Below, in pieces: positions 17,015-26,482 of a stretch of 64,000 nt of DNA. This stretch comes from Rhabdothermincola sediminis (GTDB taxonomy: Bacteria; Actinomycetota; Acidimicrobiia; Acidimicrobiales; Acidimicrobilacustridaceae). A program made the position numbers and the translations under genes. The stretch spans positions 186,001 through 250,000 of the forward strand of contig NZ_JACFSZ010000001.1 of NCBI RefSeq assembly GCF_014805525.1, in the 5' to 3' direction. The notes beneath the pieces are model-generated. The model was not told where the DNA came from and searched no databases. It saw only the letters and a program-made list of their open reading frames with translations. Within the stretch, counting starts at the first letter, position 1; the number at the start of each line of letters is the position of its first letter.

Positions 17015-17781
17015 CCGCCTCGTCGAGTCGGGTGGCGCTGGTGACCGGCGGCGGGCGGGGCATCGGCCGGGCGATCTCGCTGGGTCTCGCCGCGGACGGC
17101 ATGGACGTGGCGGTCAACTTCCGCCGCGACCGGGAGGCTGCGGAGGCCACGGTCGAGGAGATTCGCTCGGCCGGGCACCGGGCGCAGGCCTATCAGGCCA
17201 GCGTGGATCACCTCGACGACGACCGCCGGCTGGTCGAAGCAGTCCTCGCCGACTTCGGGCGCCTCGACGTGTTGGTGTGCAACGCGGGCATCGCCAGCCG
17301 GGGCCAGAGCGTGGTCGACACCGATCCGGCCGAGCTGGAACTGGTCATGCGCACCCACGCCTTCGGCGCACACCATCTCTGCCAGCTGGCGGTGCCGGCG
17401 ATGCGCGAGCAGGAACGAGGCGACGTGATCCTCGTCTCGTCGGTGGCGACGCTCACCCACGCCGCGAACGGCGGGCCCTACAACATGGCCAAGGCGGCCC
17501 TGGAAGCACTCGGCTACACCCTGGCCAAGGAAGAGCTGCGCCACGACATCCGGGTGAACATCGTCGCCCCCGGCCTGGTCGACACCACGATGGGCCAGAA
17601 GCTCATGCGGGCCGTGGCCGGGGTGGAGGACCTGCGGGCGCTCGACCCGTCGATGCCGTTCGGCCACGTCTGCACCCCCGACGACGTCGCCAACGTGGTG
17701 CGCTGGTTGGTGAGCCCGCAGAACACCTACGTGACCGGCCAGAAGATCAACGTCGACGGCCTGGCCAGCTTCCTGCGCTGA
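17011..17781 (+). CDS. SDR-family oxidoreductase (FabG-like)
   Basis: A 256-residue classical short-chain dehydrogenase. The NAD(P) motif is TGGGRGIG (about residues 12-19), followed by LVCNAGI. The catalytic tetrad is N in NAG, S in ILVSSVA, and Y and K in PYNMAKAALE. FRRDREA after strand 2 suggests NADP preference. The C-terminal GQKINVDGLASFLR is typical of 3-oxoacyl-ACP-reductase-like SDRs. It overlaps the membrane glycosyltransferase by ATGA. The substrate is unknown; FabG activity is possible but there is no acyl-carrier-protein gene nearby. Confidence 0.85.
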   Translation: MTASSSRVALVTGGGRGIGRAISLGLAADGMDVAVNFRRDREAAEATVEEIRSAGHRAQAYQASVDHLDDDRRLVEAVLADFGRLDVLVCNAGIASRGQSVVDTDPAELELVMRTHAFGAHHLCQLAVPAMREQERGDVILVSSVATLTHAANGGPYNMAKAALEALGYTLAKEELRHDIRVNIVAPGLVDTTMGQKLMRAVAGVEDLRALDPSMPFGHVCTPDDVANVVRWLVSPQNTYVTGQKINVDGLASFLR

Positions 17782-17832
17782 ACCGGTACGATAAACCCGT
17801 CCCAGGACGTGGAAATCGATCGAAGGGCCGCC

Positions 17833-18447
17833 ATGGCAGTCGACACCGATCTCGTGCTCACGGTCACCGAGCCAGCGTTGGAGAAGATCCTCGAGATCCG
17901 CGACGGCGAGGACGACCCCGGCTCGTTGGCGTTGCGGGTGGAGGTGGTCGGCCAGGACGGCCGGGAGTACGCCTACGACCTCGGCTTCGAGCCGCTCGAC
18001 GACGCAGCACCGGGCGATCACGTCTCCGATCAGGGGGGACTGAAGGTGGTGGTACCGGCCGGCAGCATCGATCGGCTTCGCGGGGCCACGCTCGACGTGC
18101 CCCGCAACCCCGGCCAGGGCGGCCTGGTCATCCGCAACCCCAACCGCCCCAACCCCCTGCTGGGCGCCAAGCTGGAGCTCACCGGCGACCTGGCGGAGAA
18201 GGTGCAGCAGCTGCTGGCCGAGTCGATCAACCCGTCGCTGGCCATGCACGGCGGGTACGCGTCGCTGGTCGGGGTGGAGGGCACGAAGGTCTTCCTCACC
18301 ATGGGCGGCGGATGCCAAGGGTGCGCGCTCAGCGCGGCGACGTTGCGGGAGGGCATCCAGGTGGCCATCCGGGAGGCCATCCCCGAGGTCACCGAGGTCA
18401 TCGACGTCACCGACCACGAGTCGGGGGAGAACCCCTTCTACCGCTGA
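17833..18447 (+). CDS. nfuA: NfuA-type Fe-S biogenesis protein
   Basis: About 204 residues. The C-terminal half is a NifU-like domain with the cluster-binding CxxC in MGGGCQGCALSAATLREGI and the ending VTEVIDVTDHESGENPFY. The N-terminal half resembles the HesB/IscA fold without its cysteines, as in NfuA, a carrier delivering 4Fe-4S clusters. ATG 17833 is preceded by GAAGG at 17821-17825. A TACGAT -10 lies at 17787-17792, leaving a ~35-base leader. Its C-terminus converges with dxs. MoaA and Dxs-pathway enzymes would need such clusters; that link is inference. Confidence 0.88.
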   Translation: MAVDTDLVLTVTEPALEKILEIRDGEDDPGSLALRVEVVGQDGREYAYDLGFEPLDDAAPGDHVSDQGGLKVVVPAGSIDRLRGATLDVPRNPGQGGLVIRNPNRPNPLLGAKLELTGDLAEKVQQLLAESINPSLAMHGGYASLVGVEGTKVFLTMGGGCQGCALSAATLREGIQVAIREAIPEVTEVIDVTDHESGENPFYR

Positions 18448-18480
18448 GCTCGGGGGCGGGCGCGAACCAACCTCGACCGG

Positions 18481-20349
18481 TCAGTGCCGCTCGGCGCTGA
18501 GTGAGCCGGCGGTGGCGAGCAGCTCCCTTGCCGACGCTGCGACCCCGGGGCCGTCGAGGCCCAGGTCAGCCAGGATGGCGTCGGGCTTGCCGTGGGGGAT
18601 GTACGCGGCGGGCACGCCGAGGACCCGTACCCGTGGGGCCGGGCGACCGAGTGTGACCTGCGCGATCCGGTCCGCGATCGCGGCGCCGACCCCACCGTCT
18701 CGCAGCCCGTCCTCCACCGTGACCACGAAGGGGTGGCGGGCTGCGTCGGCGATGAGCTCGGGGTCGAGCGGGGTGACCACCCGGGCGTCCCAGACCGTGG
18801 TCGACACGCCCTCTGCCTCGAGCAGCTCGGCGGCAGCCTCGGCCGCGTCGAGCATCTTGCCCACCGCCACGATGCACAGCTCCGAACCCGATCGCAGCTT
18901 GCGGCCCCGCAGACCGTGGCCGACCTCGTCGGGGTTCGCCTGGCGGGCCATGGTCTTGGGCCAGCGGATGGCGACGGGGCCCGAGGTGATCTCCAGCGCG
19001 TCGTGGAGCATGACTTGCAGCTCCTGGTACGACGACGGGGCGAACATCGTCATGCCCGGCACCTTGGTGAGCAGCACCATGTCGAGCAGGCCATGGTGGC
19101 TGGCGCCGTCGTCTCCGGTGATGCCGGCCCGGTCGATGCAGAACACCACGGGCTGGTGGTGCAGCCCGACGTCGAGGTTGATCTGGTCGAAGGCCCGGGT
19201 GAGGAACGTCGAGTAGATCGCCACCACCGGGCGCAGCCCACCCATCGCCATCCCCGCCGCCGCGGTCACCGCGTGCTGCTCGGCGATGCCCACGTCGAAG
19301 AAGCGGTCGGGATAGCGCTCGGCGAAGGGCAGCAGGCCGGTCGAGTCGGGCATGGCGGCGGTGATGGCCACGATCTCGGGGTGCTCCTCGGCCTCCTTCA
19401 GCAGAGCCTCGGTGAACGCCGCGGTGTAGCTGCCCGGCTTGGCCCCGCCGATGTCGTGCAACCGCTTGATCGGGTCGTTCTCCGCCGGCGCGTAGCCGCG
19501 GCCTTTCTGGGTGTGCACGTGGATGACCTGCGGGCCGCCGATCTCGGCTGCGTTGCGCAGTGCCTCCTCGAGCCCGGCGATGTCGTGGCCGTCGAACGGC
19601 CCCGCGTAGCGGACACCGAGGGCCTCGAAGAACGCCGGTGGCTCCCACATCTCCCGGATCGCGGCCTTGGTGGCTTCCATGGCCCGCTCGAGCCGATCGC
19701 CGACCAGGGGCATCTCGGCGAGCAGCTTCTCGATGCGCGCCTGGCGACGCATGTAGGTGGGGTTGTTGCGGATCTTGACCAGGCTCTCGCCCAGCCGGGA
19801 GATGGTGGGGGCGTAGGAGCGGCCGTTGTCGTTCAGGATGATGATGCAGTCGCGGCCGGAGTGCCCGAGGTTGTTGAGACCCTCGAAGGCCATGCCCCCG
19901 GTCATCGACCCGTCACCGATCACCGCGATCACCCGCCGGCCCTCACCACCCTCGGACTGCTGCGCGGTGGCCAGGCCGTGGGCGTAGCTGAGGATGGTGG
20001 ACGCGTGGCTGTTCTCGATCCAGTCGTGCTCGGACTCGGCCCGACTCGGGTAGCCGGACAGCCCACCCGCCTGCCGCAAGGTGGCGAACTGCGAACGCCG
20101 CCCGGTGATGATCTTGTGCACGTAGGCCTGGTGGCCGGTGTCCCAGAGGATGATGTCGCGGGGCGAGTCGAACACCCGGTGCAGCGCCAGGGTCAGCTCG
20201 ACGACACCCAGGTTGGACCCGAGGTGCCCGTGGCCGACCTGGTTGACGGAGTCCACGATGAACTGGCGGATCTCGGCCGCCAGGATCTCGAGCTGGTCGC
20301 TGTCGAGCGACTTCAGGTCTGCCGGTGAGTCGATGGTCTCGAGGATCAT
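18481..20349 (-). CDS. dxs: 1-deoxy-D-xylulose-5-phosphate synthase
   Basis: A 622-residue ThDP enzyme that starts the MEP isoprenoid route by condensing pyruvate and glyceraldehyde-3-phosphate. Features are the ILWDTGHQAYVHKI region, the ThDP motif VIGDGSMTGGMAFEGLNN, a transketolase pyrimidine domain (FDVGIAEQHAVTAAAGMA), FCIDRAGITGDDGASHHG, and a transketolase C-terminal domain. Length and all active-site histidines are as expected. ATG 20349 follows a possible -10 (TACCGT, 20382-20377). It converges on nfuA. Confidence 0.96.
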   Translation of the reverse strand: MILETIDSPADLKSLDSDQLEILAAEIRQFIVDSVNQVGHGHLGSNLGVVELTLALHRVFDSPRDIILWDTGHQAYVHKIITGRRSQFATLRQAGGLSGYPSRAESEHDWIENSHASTILSYAHGLATAQQSEGGEGRRVIAVIGDGSMTGGMAFEGLNNLGHSGRDCIIILNDNGRSYAPTISRLGESLVKIRNNPTYMRRQARIEKLLAEMPLVGDRLERAMEATKAAIREMWEPPAFFEALGVRYAGPFDGHDIAGLEEALRNAAEIGGPQVIHVHTQKGRGYAPAENDPIKRLHDIGGAKPGSYTAAFTEALLKEAEEHPEIVAITAAMPDSTGLLPFAERYPDRFFDVGIAEQHAVTAAAGMAMGGLRPVVAIYSTFLTRAFDQINLDVGLHHQPVVFCIDRAGITGDDGASHHGLLDMVLLTKVPGMTMFAPSSYQELQVMLHDALEITSGPVAIRWPKTMARQANPDEVGHGLRGRKLRSGSELCIVAVGKMLDAAEAAAELLEAEGVSTTVWDARVVTPLDPELIADAARHPFVVTVEDGLRDGGVGAAIADRIAQVTLGRPAPRVRVLGVPAAYIPHGKPDAILADLGLDGPGVAASARELLATAGSLSAERH

Positions 20350-20432
20350 GTCTGGCCCTGGCCTTGCATCGAGGTCACGGTACCTGCCTCCCGCGCTGTG
20401 CGGTGCGTCGGGGTCACGGAGCCGAGTGTCGC

Positions 20433-21512
20433 TCAGGCCATGGCGGCCTGGCTCCTCCCGCCCACCGCGAAAGCGGGGGCGCCGAGGAGGCTGACCGCCA
20501 CGTTGAGCAGGTAGAGCAGCAGCCCCAGAGCCACCGCCTGCTCAGCGGGTACGCCGAGCGGCGCCAGGAAGACCACGAACGCACCCTCCCGCACCCCGAG
20601 GCCCGAGATGCCGATGGGCAGCACCTGGGCGATCAGCACCGCAGGGAAGAACGCCAGTAGCGGCGTGAACCCCAGCTCGGCCAGCCCGACGGCCGCGGCA
20701 GCCATCAGGGCGGCCAGGCACAGCACGAGCTGGTACACCAGACCGACCCCGATCACGCTCAGTGCCGCGGCGGGGTGGTGGCGCAGGCGGGACACGCCGA
20801 GGTGCACCGCCCCCACGAAGCGCAACCACCCCTGCCGGGTGCGGAAACGACCGCCGAGAGCGGGGTGGTCGGCCACCACGAGCACCGCCACCAGCGCCCC
20901 AAGGGTGCCCGCGGCGATCAGCACGGCCAGCAGGGTGGCGCGCCCCAGCTCGAGCAGGTCGGGGTTGATCGCCAGGCCGATGAAGGTGATGAGCGGGAGC
21001 ACCAGCCAGCCGGTGAGCCGTTCCAGCACCACCGACGCGAACGTGTCCGGCGGGTCGCCGTTCTCGCGGGCGAGGCGGCTGACTCGTAGAACGTCCCCGC
21101 CGATGGTGGTGGGCAGCACGTTGGACACGAACTGGCCGGCGAAGTAGAGCGGCACGAGCCGGCGCAGCCGGGCCCGCAGCCCGAGGGCCCGCAGCACCTG
21201 CTGCCAGCGCAGCGCGGAGAGCACGATGCCCACCAGCGTGAGCAGGGCCGCACCGGTGAGCCAGCCCCAGGTGGCCGTGCTCCAGGTGGGCACCAGGCGG
21301 TCCCAATCGAAGTCGGGGATGCGGGTGACGAGCAGCCAGAGCATGCCGGCGCTGGCGAGGACCCGCACCGGCAGCATCCACCCCCGGTGCCTGCTCCGAG
21401 CCTGCTCGTGGCCCGTCTCGGTCTGCTCCACCAGCTCGTCGACGGTGAGGTCGGCGAGCGCCAGCAGGTCTTCGGCGGGAGCGCCTGCTGGGTCGGAGGG
21501 TCTGGCAGCCAC
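20433..21512 (-). CDS. Flippase-like / lysylphosphatidylglycerol-synthase-TM family membrane protein
   Basis: A 359-residue integral membrane protein of the UPF0104/LPG_synthase_TM family. It has a ~45-residue acidic cytoplasmic N-terminus, then about eight or nine transmembrane stretches. Family marks are ALRWQQVLRALG, YFAGQFVSNVLPTTIGGDVLRVSRL (quoted here in part), VVLERLTGWLVLP, and GISGLGVREGAFVVFLAPLG near the C-terminus. Members move or modify lipids or polyprenyl-linked intermediates; the substrate is unknown here. The GTG start at 21512 is supported by a strong TAGAAT 6 bases upstream. It lies next to the isoprenoid gene dxs but has its own promoter. Confidence 0.82.
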   Translation of the reverse strand: MAARPSDPAGAPAEDLLALADLTVDELVEQTETGHEQARSRHRGWMLPVRVLASAGMLWLLVTRIPDFDWDRLVPTWSTATWGWLTGAALLTLVGIVLSALRWQQVLRALGLRARLRRLVPLYFAGQFVSNVLPTTIGGDVLRVSRLARENGDPPDTFASVVLERLTGWLVLPLITFIGLAINPDLLELGRATLLAVLIAAGTLGALVAVLVVADHPALGGRFRTRQGWLRFVGAVHLGVSRLRHHPAAALSVIGVGLVYQLVLCLAALMAAAAVGLAELGFTPLLAFFPAVLIAQVLPIGISGLGVREGAFVVFLAPLGVPAEQAVALGLLLYLLNVAVSLLGAPAFAVGGRSQAAMA

Positions 21513-21518
21513 CCGACG

Positions 21519-21524
21519 ATTCTA
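21519..21524 (-). promoter_or_regulatory. -10 hexamer, leaderless type, for the flippase-like gene
   Basis: TAGAAT on the minus strand, 6 bases before the GTG at 21512; one of the best -10 matches in the window. Confidence 0.65.
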
Positions 21525-21630
21525 CGGCCGTGTGGGTGACCGACGCTCGCCCCGATGTTCTCGTCGCCCGGGGGCGAAGGTCGTGCCGGTGCTCGCTACG
21601 CTGCGCCGGTCGACCGACCACGGAGGCCGT

Positions 21631-23250
21631 ATGACGGAACTGAGCGGTCACGGCGGCGAGCTCGCCGTGCGGGCGCTGCGACGGTTCGGGGTGCGGGAGA
21701 TCTTCACCCTCTCCGGCGGGCACATCTTCCCTTTCTACGACGCGGCCCGGGCCCAGGACGTGCGGATCGTCGACGTCCGCCACGAGGCGACAGCGACCTT
21801 CGCCGCCGAAGGGATGGCGAAGCTCACCCGGCGACCGGGGGTGGCGGTTCTCACCGCGGGGCCGGGGGTCACCAACGGCGTGAGCGCCGTGACCAGCGCG
21901 TGGTTCAACGGCTCGCCGCTGGTGGTGCTCGGTGGCCGGGCGCCGCAGGGTCGCTGGGGTGCAGGCTCCCTGCAGGAGTTCGACCACGTGCCGGTGCTCG
22001 CCCCGATCACCAAGCACGCGGCGACCGTCACCGCGGTCGAGCGGATCGGCGCCGACGTGGTGGCGGCCACGGCCGCGGGGCTCACCCCGCACCGCGGGCC
22101 GGTGTTCCTCGACTTCCCGCTGGACGTGATCTTCGCCACCGGCACCGGCGACGTACCCGACCGCCCCCCGATCACCGGGCCCGAGCCGGACCCGGACGAC
22201 GTGCACCGCGCCGCCGCGATGCTGGCTGCCGCCGAGCGCCCGGCGTTGATCGCCGGCACCGACCTCTACTGGGCGGGCGCCTGGGGGGCGCTGCGCGAGC
22301 TGGTCGAGACGTTCGGGGTGCCCACGTTCGTGAACGGGCTCGGCCGGGGCTGCCTGCCGGCCGATCATCACCTGGCCTTCAGCCGGACCCGCGGTCTGAT
22401 CAAGACCGAGGCCGACCTGGTGGTGGTGGTGGGCACGCCGCTGGATTTCCGGCTGTCGTTCGGCCGGTTCGGCGACGCGCGGGTGGTGCACATCGTCGAT
22501 CATCCCTCGCAGCGAGCCGCGCACGCGGAGGTGGCCGTGTCACCGGCGGGGGACCTCACCGCGATCCTCGAGGGCATGGCCTCGTGGGAAGGCGAGCGCC
22601 GCGATCACACCCCGTGGATAGAGCGGCTTCGTGCTGCCGAAGACGACGCGGCAGCCGCCGAGGCAGAGCTGCTGGCGGCGGCCACCACCCCCATCAAGCC
22701 CACCCGGGTGTACGGCGAGCTGCGCCGGGTGCTCGACCGCGACGCGGTGGTGATCTGCGACGGAGGCGACTTCGTGTCCTACGCCGGCCGCTACGTCGAC
22801 TCCTTCGAGCCGGGCTGCTGGCTGGATCCCGGCCCGTACGGGTGCCTCGGCACCGGGCTGGGTTACGCGGCCGCCGCTCGCCTGGCGCACCCGGATCGGC
22901 AGGTGGTGCTGCTGCTCGGCGACGGCGCGGCCGGCTTCTCGCTCATGGACGTCGACACCCTCGTCCGGCACGGGCTGCCGGTGGTGATGGTCGTGGGCAA
23001 CAACGGCATCTGGGGTCTCGAGAAGCACCCAATGAAACTGCTTTACGGCTACGACGTGGCCGCGGACCTGCAGCCGGGGTGCCGTTACGACGAGGTGGTG
23101 CGAGCGCTCGGCGGTGCGGGGGAGACGGTGACCGACCCGTCCGAGCTGGGTGATGCGCTGAAGCGGGCTCTCGCCGCGGACGCCCCGTACCTGGTGAACG
23201 TGATCACCGATCCGGCCGACATGTACCCCCGGTCGTCGAACCTGGCGTGA
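21631..23250 (+). CDS. Acetolactate-synthase-like ThDP-dependent enzyme
   Basis: A 539-residue three-domain ThDP enzyme. The N-terminal pyrimidine-binding domain carries DVRHEATATFAAEGMAKLTR, whose Glu activates the cofactor; AVLTAGPGVTNGVSAV follows. A central domain and a C-terminal PP domain with LLGDGAAGFSLMDVDTLVRH...VVGNN complete the fold. It resembles AHAS large subunits and the HACL/ILVBL-like 2-hydroxyacyl-CoA lyase branch. No regulatory small subunit (IlvH) is adjacent, so a branched-chain biosynthetic role is unlikely. ATG 21631 has GGAGG 5 bases upstream and a TACGCT -10 at 21597-21602. Confidence 0.82.
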   Translation: MTELSGHGGELAVRALRRFGVREIFTLSGGHIFPFYDAARAQDVRIVDVRHEATATFAAEGMAKLTRRPGVAVLTAGPGVTNGVSAVTSAWFNGSPLVVLGGRAPQGRWGAGSLQEFDHVPVLAPITKHAATVTAVERIGADVVAATAAGLTPHRGPVFLDFPLDVIFATGTGDVPDRPPITGPEPDPDDVHRAAAMLAAAERPALIAGTDLYWAGAWGALRELVETFGVPTFVNGLGRGCLPADHHLAFSRTRGLIKTEADLVVVVGTPLDFRLSFGRFGDARVVHIVDHPSQRAAHAEVAVSPAGDLTAILEGMASWEGERRDHTPWIERLRAAEDDAAAAEAELLAAATTPIKPTRVYGELRRVLDRDAVVICDGGDFVSYAGRYVDSFEPGCWLDPGPYGCLGTGLGYAAAARLAHPDRQVVLLLGDGAAGFSLMDVDTLVRHGLPVVMVVGNNGIWGLEKHPMKLLYGYDVAADLQPGCRYDEVVRALGGAGETVTDPSELGDALKRALAADAPYLVNVITDPADMYPRSSNLA

Positions 23251-23300
23251 GGGTGACGCCCGTCGAGGCGGGTCGAGGTGGCCGACGCCGAGCGGAGGGC

Positions 23301-23681
23301 TCAGCCCCGGGCCTTCTCCAGGAACCGCTCCACGTCGACGATCACCCGCGTCACCCGCCCCACGGCGACCAGCCCCCGCTCGTCGTTGACCGACACCGTG
23401 AACACCACTCGCCGGCCGTTGACCTTCTCCACCGTGGCCTCGGCCACCACCCGGTGGCCGACCGCGGTGGGGGCCAGGTGGTCGAGCTGGACCTGCATGC
23501 CCACAGAGGTCTCCTGGGGACCGAGCGCGCCGACCAGGGCCTTGACCGCAGCCTCCTCGCAGAGCGCCACCACCCTCGGGGTGGCCAGCACGGGCACGTC
23601 GCCGGAGCGGATGGCGATGGCGGTGTCGGCGTCGGCGACCTCGAGCTCGGCTTCTGCGCACAGGCCGGGACGTACGGGCAC
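23301..23681 (-). CDS. Hotdog-fold acyl-CoA thioesterase (FlK-like)
   Basis: A 126-residue single hotdog domain. The pattern VLATPRVVALCEEAAVKAL, SVGMQVQLDHLAPTAVGHRV, VEKVNGRRVVFTVSV resembles the fluoroacetyl-CoA thioesterase-like (FlK) group. The conserved Thr (ATPRV), Glu (CEEAA) and His (LDHLA) of that group are all present. The GTG start at 23681 is the only in-frame start before the fold and has TATCGT 6 bases upstream. It is divergent from tldD and shares its promoter core. The substrate is unknown. Confidence 0.8.
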   Translation of the reverse strand: MPVRPGLCAEAELEVADADTAIAIRSGDVPVLATPRVVALCEEAAVKALVGALGPQETSVGMQVQLDHLAPTAVGHRVVAEATVEKVNGRRVVFTVSVNDERGLVAVGRVTRVIVDVERFLEKARG

Positions 23682-23686
23682 CGGGG

Positions 23687-23693
23687 TACGATA
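23687..23693. promoter_or_regulatory. Bidirectional promoter core between thioesterase and tldD
   Basis: TACGATA reads as TACGAT on the plus strand (23687-23692, for tldD, ~43-base leader) and TATCGT on the minus strand (23693-23688, for the thioesterase GTG at 23681, leaderless). The two -10 hexamers overlap by five base pairs. Confidence 0.6.
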
Positions 23694-23735
23694 AGCCCCT
23701 TCCCGCCCGGTCAGCCAACCCGCCCGGAGGCCGCC

Positions 23736-25127
23736 GTGATCGACGAGTCGGTGATCAGCCGTGTGCTCGGCGCGGCGCTGCGCACCGGCGGCGACTTCGC
23801 CGAGATCTTCGCCGAGGACAAGCGCTCGTCGTCCGCGCTGCTCGACGACGGCAAGGTCGAGGAGCTCACCTCCGGCCGCGACCGCGGTGCCGGCATCCGG
23901 GTGGTGGTCGGCGAGACGACCGGCTTCGCCCACACCGCCGACCTCTCCGAGGCAGGGCTCACCGCGGCGGCCGAGGCCGCCGCCGCGGCGGCTCGCAGCG
24001 GCGGCGGAGGGGTGAGGACGGTGGCCTTCGAGCGGCGGGACGTCCCGCCCGCCTACCGGGTCGAGACGTATCCCGCCGACGTACCGAAGGCTCGGAAGGT
24101 GGAGCTGCTGACCCGGGCCGACGAAGCCGCCCGGGCCGCGGGCTCGGCGGTCACCCAGGTGTCGGCCAGCTACGGCGACAGCCGGCGGCGGATCCTGGTG
24201 GCCAACAGCGACGGCCTGCTCACCGGCGACGACGTGGTCCGCACCTTGTTCACGGTCTCGGTCGTCGCCACCGGCGACACCGGGATGCAGACCGGGCGCG
24301 AGAGCGTCGGCCACACGGTGGGCTGGGAGCTGTTCGACCTCTACGACGTGGAGGAGTTGGCCCGCACCGCGGCCAGGCGGGCCCTCACCAAGCTCGACGC
24401 CAGGCCCGCTCCCAGCGGTGAGATGCCGGTCGTGATCGCCTCCGGTGGTGGGGGAGTCCTGTTCCACGAGGCGTGCGGGCACGGCCTGGAAGCCGACCTG
24501 GTGGGCAAGGGCGCGTCGGTGTTCAAGGGCCGGGTGGGGGAGCAGGTGGCGGCGAAGGGGGTGACGATCGTCGACGACGGCACCATGGCGAGGGAGTGGG
24601 GCAACTACGCCATCGACGACGAGGGTCACCCCGCGCAGCGCAACGTGCTCATCGAGGACGGGGTGCTCACCGACTACATGTGGGACCTGCTCCGGGCCCG
24701 CAAGGAGGGCCGGGCCAGCTCGGGCAACGGGCGCCGCCAGAGCTACCAGCACCTGCCGATGGTCCGTATGACCAACACGTACCTGCTGGCCGGCGACGAC
24801 GATCCGGATGACATCATCGCCTCCACCGATCGGGGGGTGTACGTCAAACACCTGGGCGGCGGTCAGGTCAACACCGCCACCGGCGACTTCGTGTTTGGCA
24901 TGACCGAGGCCTACCTCATCGAGAACGGCGAGATCACCGACCCCATCCGGGAGGGCAACCTGATCGGCAACGGGCCCGAGGTGCTGACCCGCATCGACGC
25001 CCTCGGCAACGACTTCGCCATGGGGCCACCCGGCACGTGCGGTAAAGACGGCCAGGGCGTGCCGGTCGGTGACGGCGTACCGACGCTGCGGGTCAGCTCC
25101 CTGACCGTCGGCGGCACCGCGGCGTGA
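23736..25127 (+). CDS. tldD: TldD metalloprotease subunit
   Basis: A 463-residue TldD. The zinc-protease motif HEACGH is at about residues 243-248 within GGVLFHEACGHGLEADLV, followed by the Cys/Gly-rich C-terminal GPPGTCGKDGQGVPVG. The N-terminal half carries the usual SSSALLDDGKVEELTSGRDRGAGIRVVVG sandwich domain (partial quote). By precedent TldD works with TldE as a heterodimer that cleaves unfolded peptides or modified peptide leaders and acts on antitoxins or microcins. GTG 23736 has GGAGG 5 bases upstream. The stop overlaps the next gene as GTGA. Two TldE-like genes follow. Confidence 0.93.
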   Translation: MIDESVISRVLGAALRTGGDFAEIFAEDKRSSSALLDDGKVEELTSGRDRGAGIRVVVGETTGFAHTADLSEAGLTAAAEAAAAAARSGGGGVRTVAFERRDVPPAYRVETYPADVPKARKVELLTRADEAARAAGSAVTQVSASYGDSRRRILVANSDGLLTGDDVVRTLFTVSVVATGDTGMQTGRESVGHTVGWELFDLYDVEELARTAARRALTKLDARPAPSGEMPVVIASGGGGVLFHEACGHGLEADLVGKGASVFKGRVGEQVAAKGVTIVDDGTMAREWGNYAIDDEGHPAQRNVLIEDGVLTDYMWDLLRARKEGRASSGNGRRQSYQHLPMVRMTNTYLLAGDDDPDDIIASTDRGVYVKHLGGGQVNTATGDFVFGMTEAYLIENGEITDPIREGNLIGNGPEVLTRIDALGNDFAMGPPGTCGKDGQGVPVGDGVPTLRVSSLTVGGTAA

Positions 25128-26482
25128 GCGCCCAGCCCGACGGCGCCGAGCTGCTCGCCCTCGCCGAGCGCGTGGTCGCCCTGGCGGCCGGCGACGAGCA
25201 GGTCGAGGCCGTCGTCGTGCGCGACCTCGGCACCGAGATCAAGGTGTACGAGGGCGAGATCGAATCGTTGTCGTCCGCCCAGTCGCAGGGCATCGGCATC
25301 CGGGTGATCAAGGGTGGTCGCCAGGGGTTCGCCTACGCCGGCACCCTCGACGTCGACGTGGCGGCCGAGACCCTGGCCGAGGCCCGAGACAACGCCGGGT
25401 TCGGCACGGTCGACGAGTTCGCAGGCCTCGCCGAGCCTGACGGCGTCGCTCCTGCCGAGCTCCCGCTGTGGTCGGACGCGCTGGCGTCGTTCCCGGCGGC
25501 GCGCAAGGTGGCCTTGGCGCTGGAGCTGGAGCGGGCGGTGCGGGGAGCCGACCCGCGCATCTCGGGGATCGAGTCCGCGGAGTACGTCGATTCGATGAGC
25601 GAGGCGGCGATCGTCACCACCACCGGCATCCGCGCTTACAGCCGGGACACCGGCTGCTACGTGTCGACCTACGCCATGGCCGAGCAGGACGGCGAGGTGC
25701 AGACCGGGTTCGGCTTTTCGGTGGGGCGCGATCCGGCGGAGCTCGACGTGGACCGGGCTGCGACCGACGCCGCCGAGCGGGCCACCCGCATGCTGGGCGC
25801 CACCAAGCCCCGCAGTGAGCGGCTGACCGTGGTGCTCGACCCGTGGGTCACCGCGCAGTTCCTCGGCATCCTGGCCTTCACGCTCAACGGTGAGTCGGTG
25901 CTCAAGGGCCGCTCCCTGTTCGCCGATCGGCTCGGCGAGGAGGTCGCCTCGCCGCTGGTCACCCTGGTCGACGACCCCACCGACATCCGGGCGTTCACCG
26001 CCACCGAGATCGACGGTGAGGGGCTGGCCACCCGCCGCAACGTGCTCATCGACGGCGGGCGGCTGGAGCGCTTCGTGCACAACGCCTACACCGCGCGCCG
26101 GGCCGGAACGGTGTCGACGGGCTCCGCGGTGCGGGGCTTCAAGAGCACCCCGGGGGTCGGCTGCATGGCCACCTCGCTGGTACCGGGGTCGCAGGGGCAG
26201 GCGGAGCTGGTGCGGCTGGCGGGCGAGGGCGTGCTGGTGCAGGAGGTGGCCGGGTTGCACTCCGGCGTCAACCCGGTGAGCGGCGACTTCTCCACCGGGG
26301 CCGAGGGCCTCCGGATCCGTGGCGGTGAGCTCGCCGAGCCGGTTCGTGAGTTCACCATCGCGTCGACCCTGCAGAAGATGCTGCGTGACGTGGTCGCGGT
26401 CGGCGACGACCTGCAGTGGCTCCCCATGCCTGCGGCGGGGGTGAGCGTGGTCATCACCGACGTGACGGTCAGCGGCGCGTGA
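25124..26482 (+). CDS. pmbA: TldE/PmbA subunit, first copy
   Basis: A 452-residue TldE/PmbA homologue: no HExxxH motif, as expected for the non-catalytic partner. Family stretches include VYEGEIESLSSAQSQGIGIRV, GYDxT-like STGSAVRGFKSTPGVGC, and NPVSGDFSTGAEGLRIRGGE near the C-terminus. It is translationally coupled to tldD (GTGA) and to the second copy (GTGA). The two copies align along their whole length with the same motifs at the same positions, so this is a tandem duplication. Confidence 0.9.
   Translation: MSAQPDGAELLALAERVVALAAGDEQVEAVVVRDLGTEIKVYEGEIESLSSAQSQGIGIRVIKGGRQGFAYAGTLDVDVAAETLAEARDNAGFGTVDEFAGLAEPDGVAPAELPLWSDALASFPAARKVALALELERAVRGADPRISGIESAEYVDSMSEAAIVTTTGIRAYSRDTGCYVSTYAMAEQDGEVQTGFGFSVGRDPAELDVDRAATDAAERATRMLGATKPRSERLTVVLDPWVTAQFLGILAFTLNGESVLKGRSLFADRLGEEVASPLVTLVDDPTDIRAFTATEIDGEGLATRRNVLIDGGRLERFVHNAYTARRAGTVSTGSAVRGFKSTPGVGCMATSLVPGSQGQAELVRLAGEGVLVQEVAGLHSGVNPVSGDFSTGAEGLRIRGGELAEPVREFTIASTLQKMLRDVVAVGDDLQWLPMPAAGVSVVITDVTVSGA

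Noticed and set aside
20542-22524. A 660-codon minus-strand frame spanning the flippase-like and ThDP genes
   Set aside because: Out of frame with the true minus-strand membrane protein and antisense to the ThDP enzyme.
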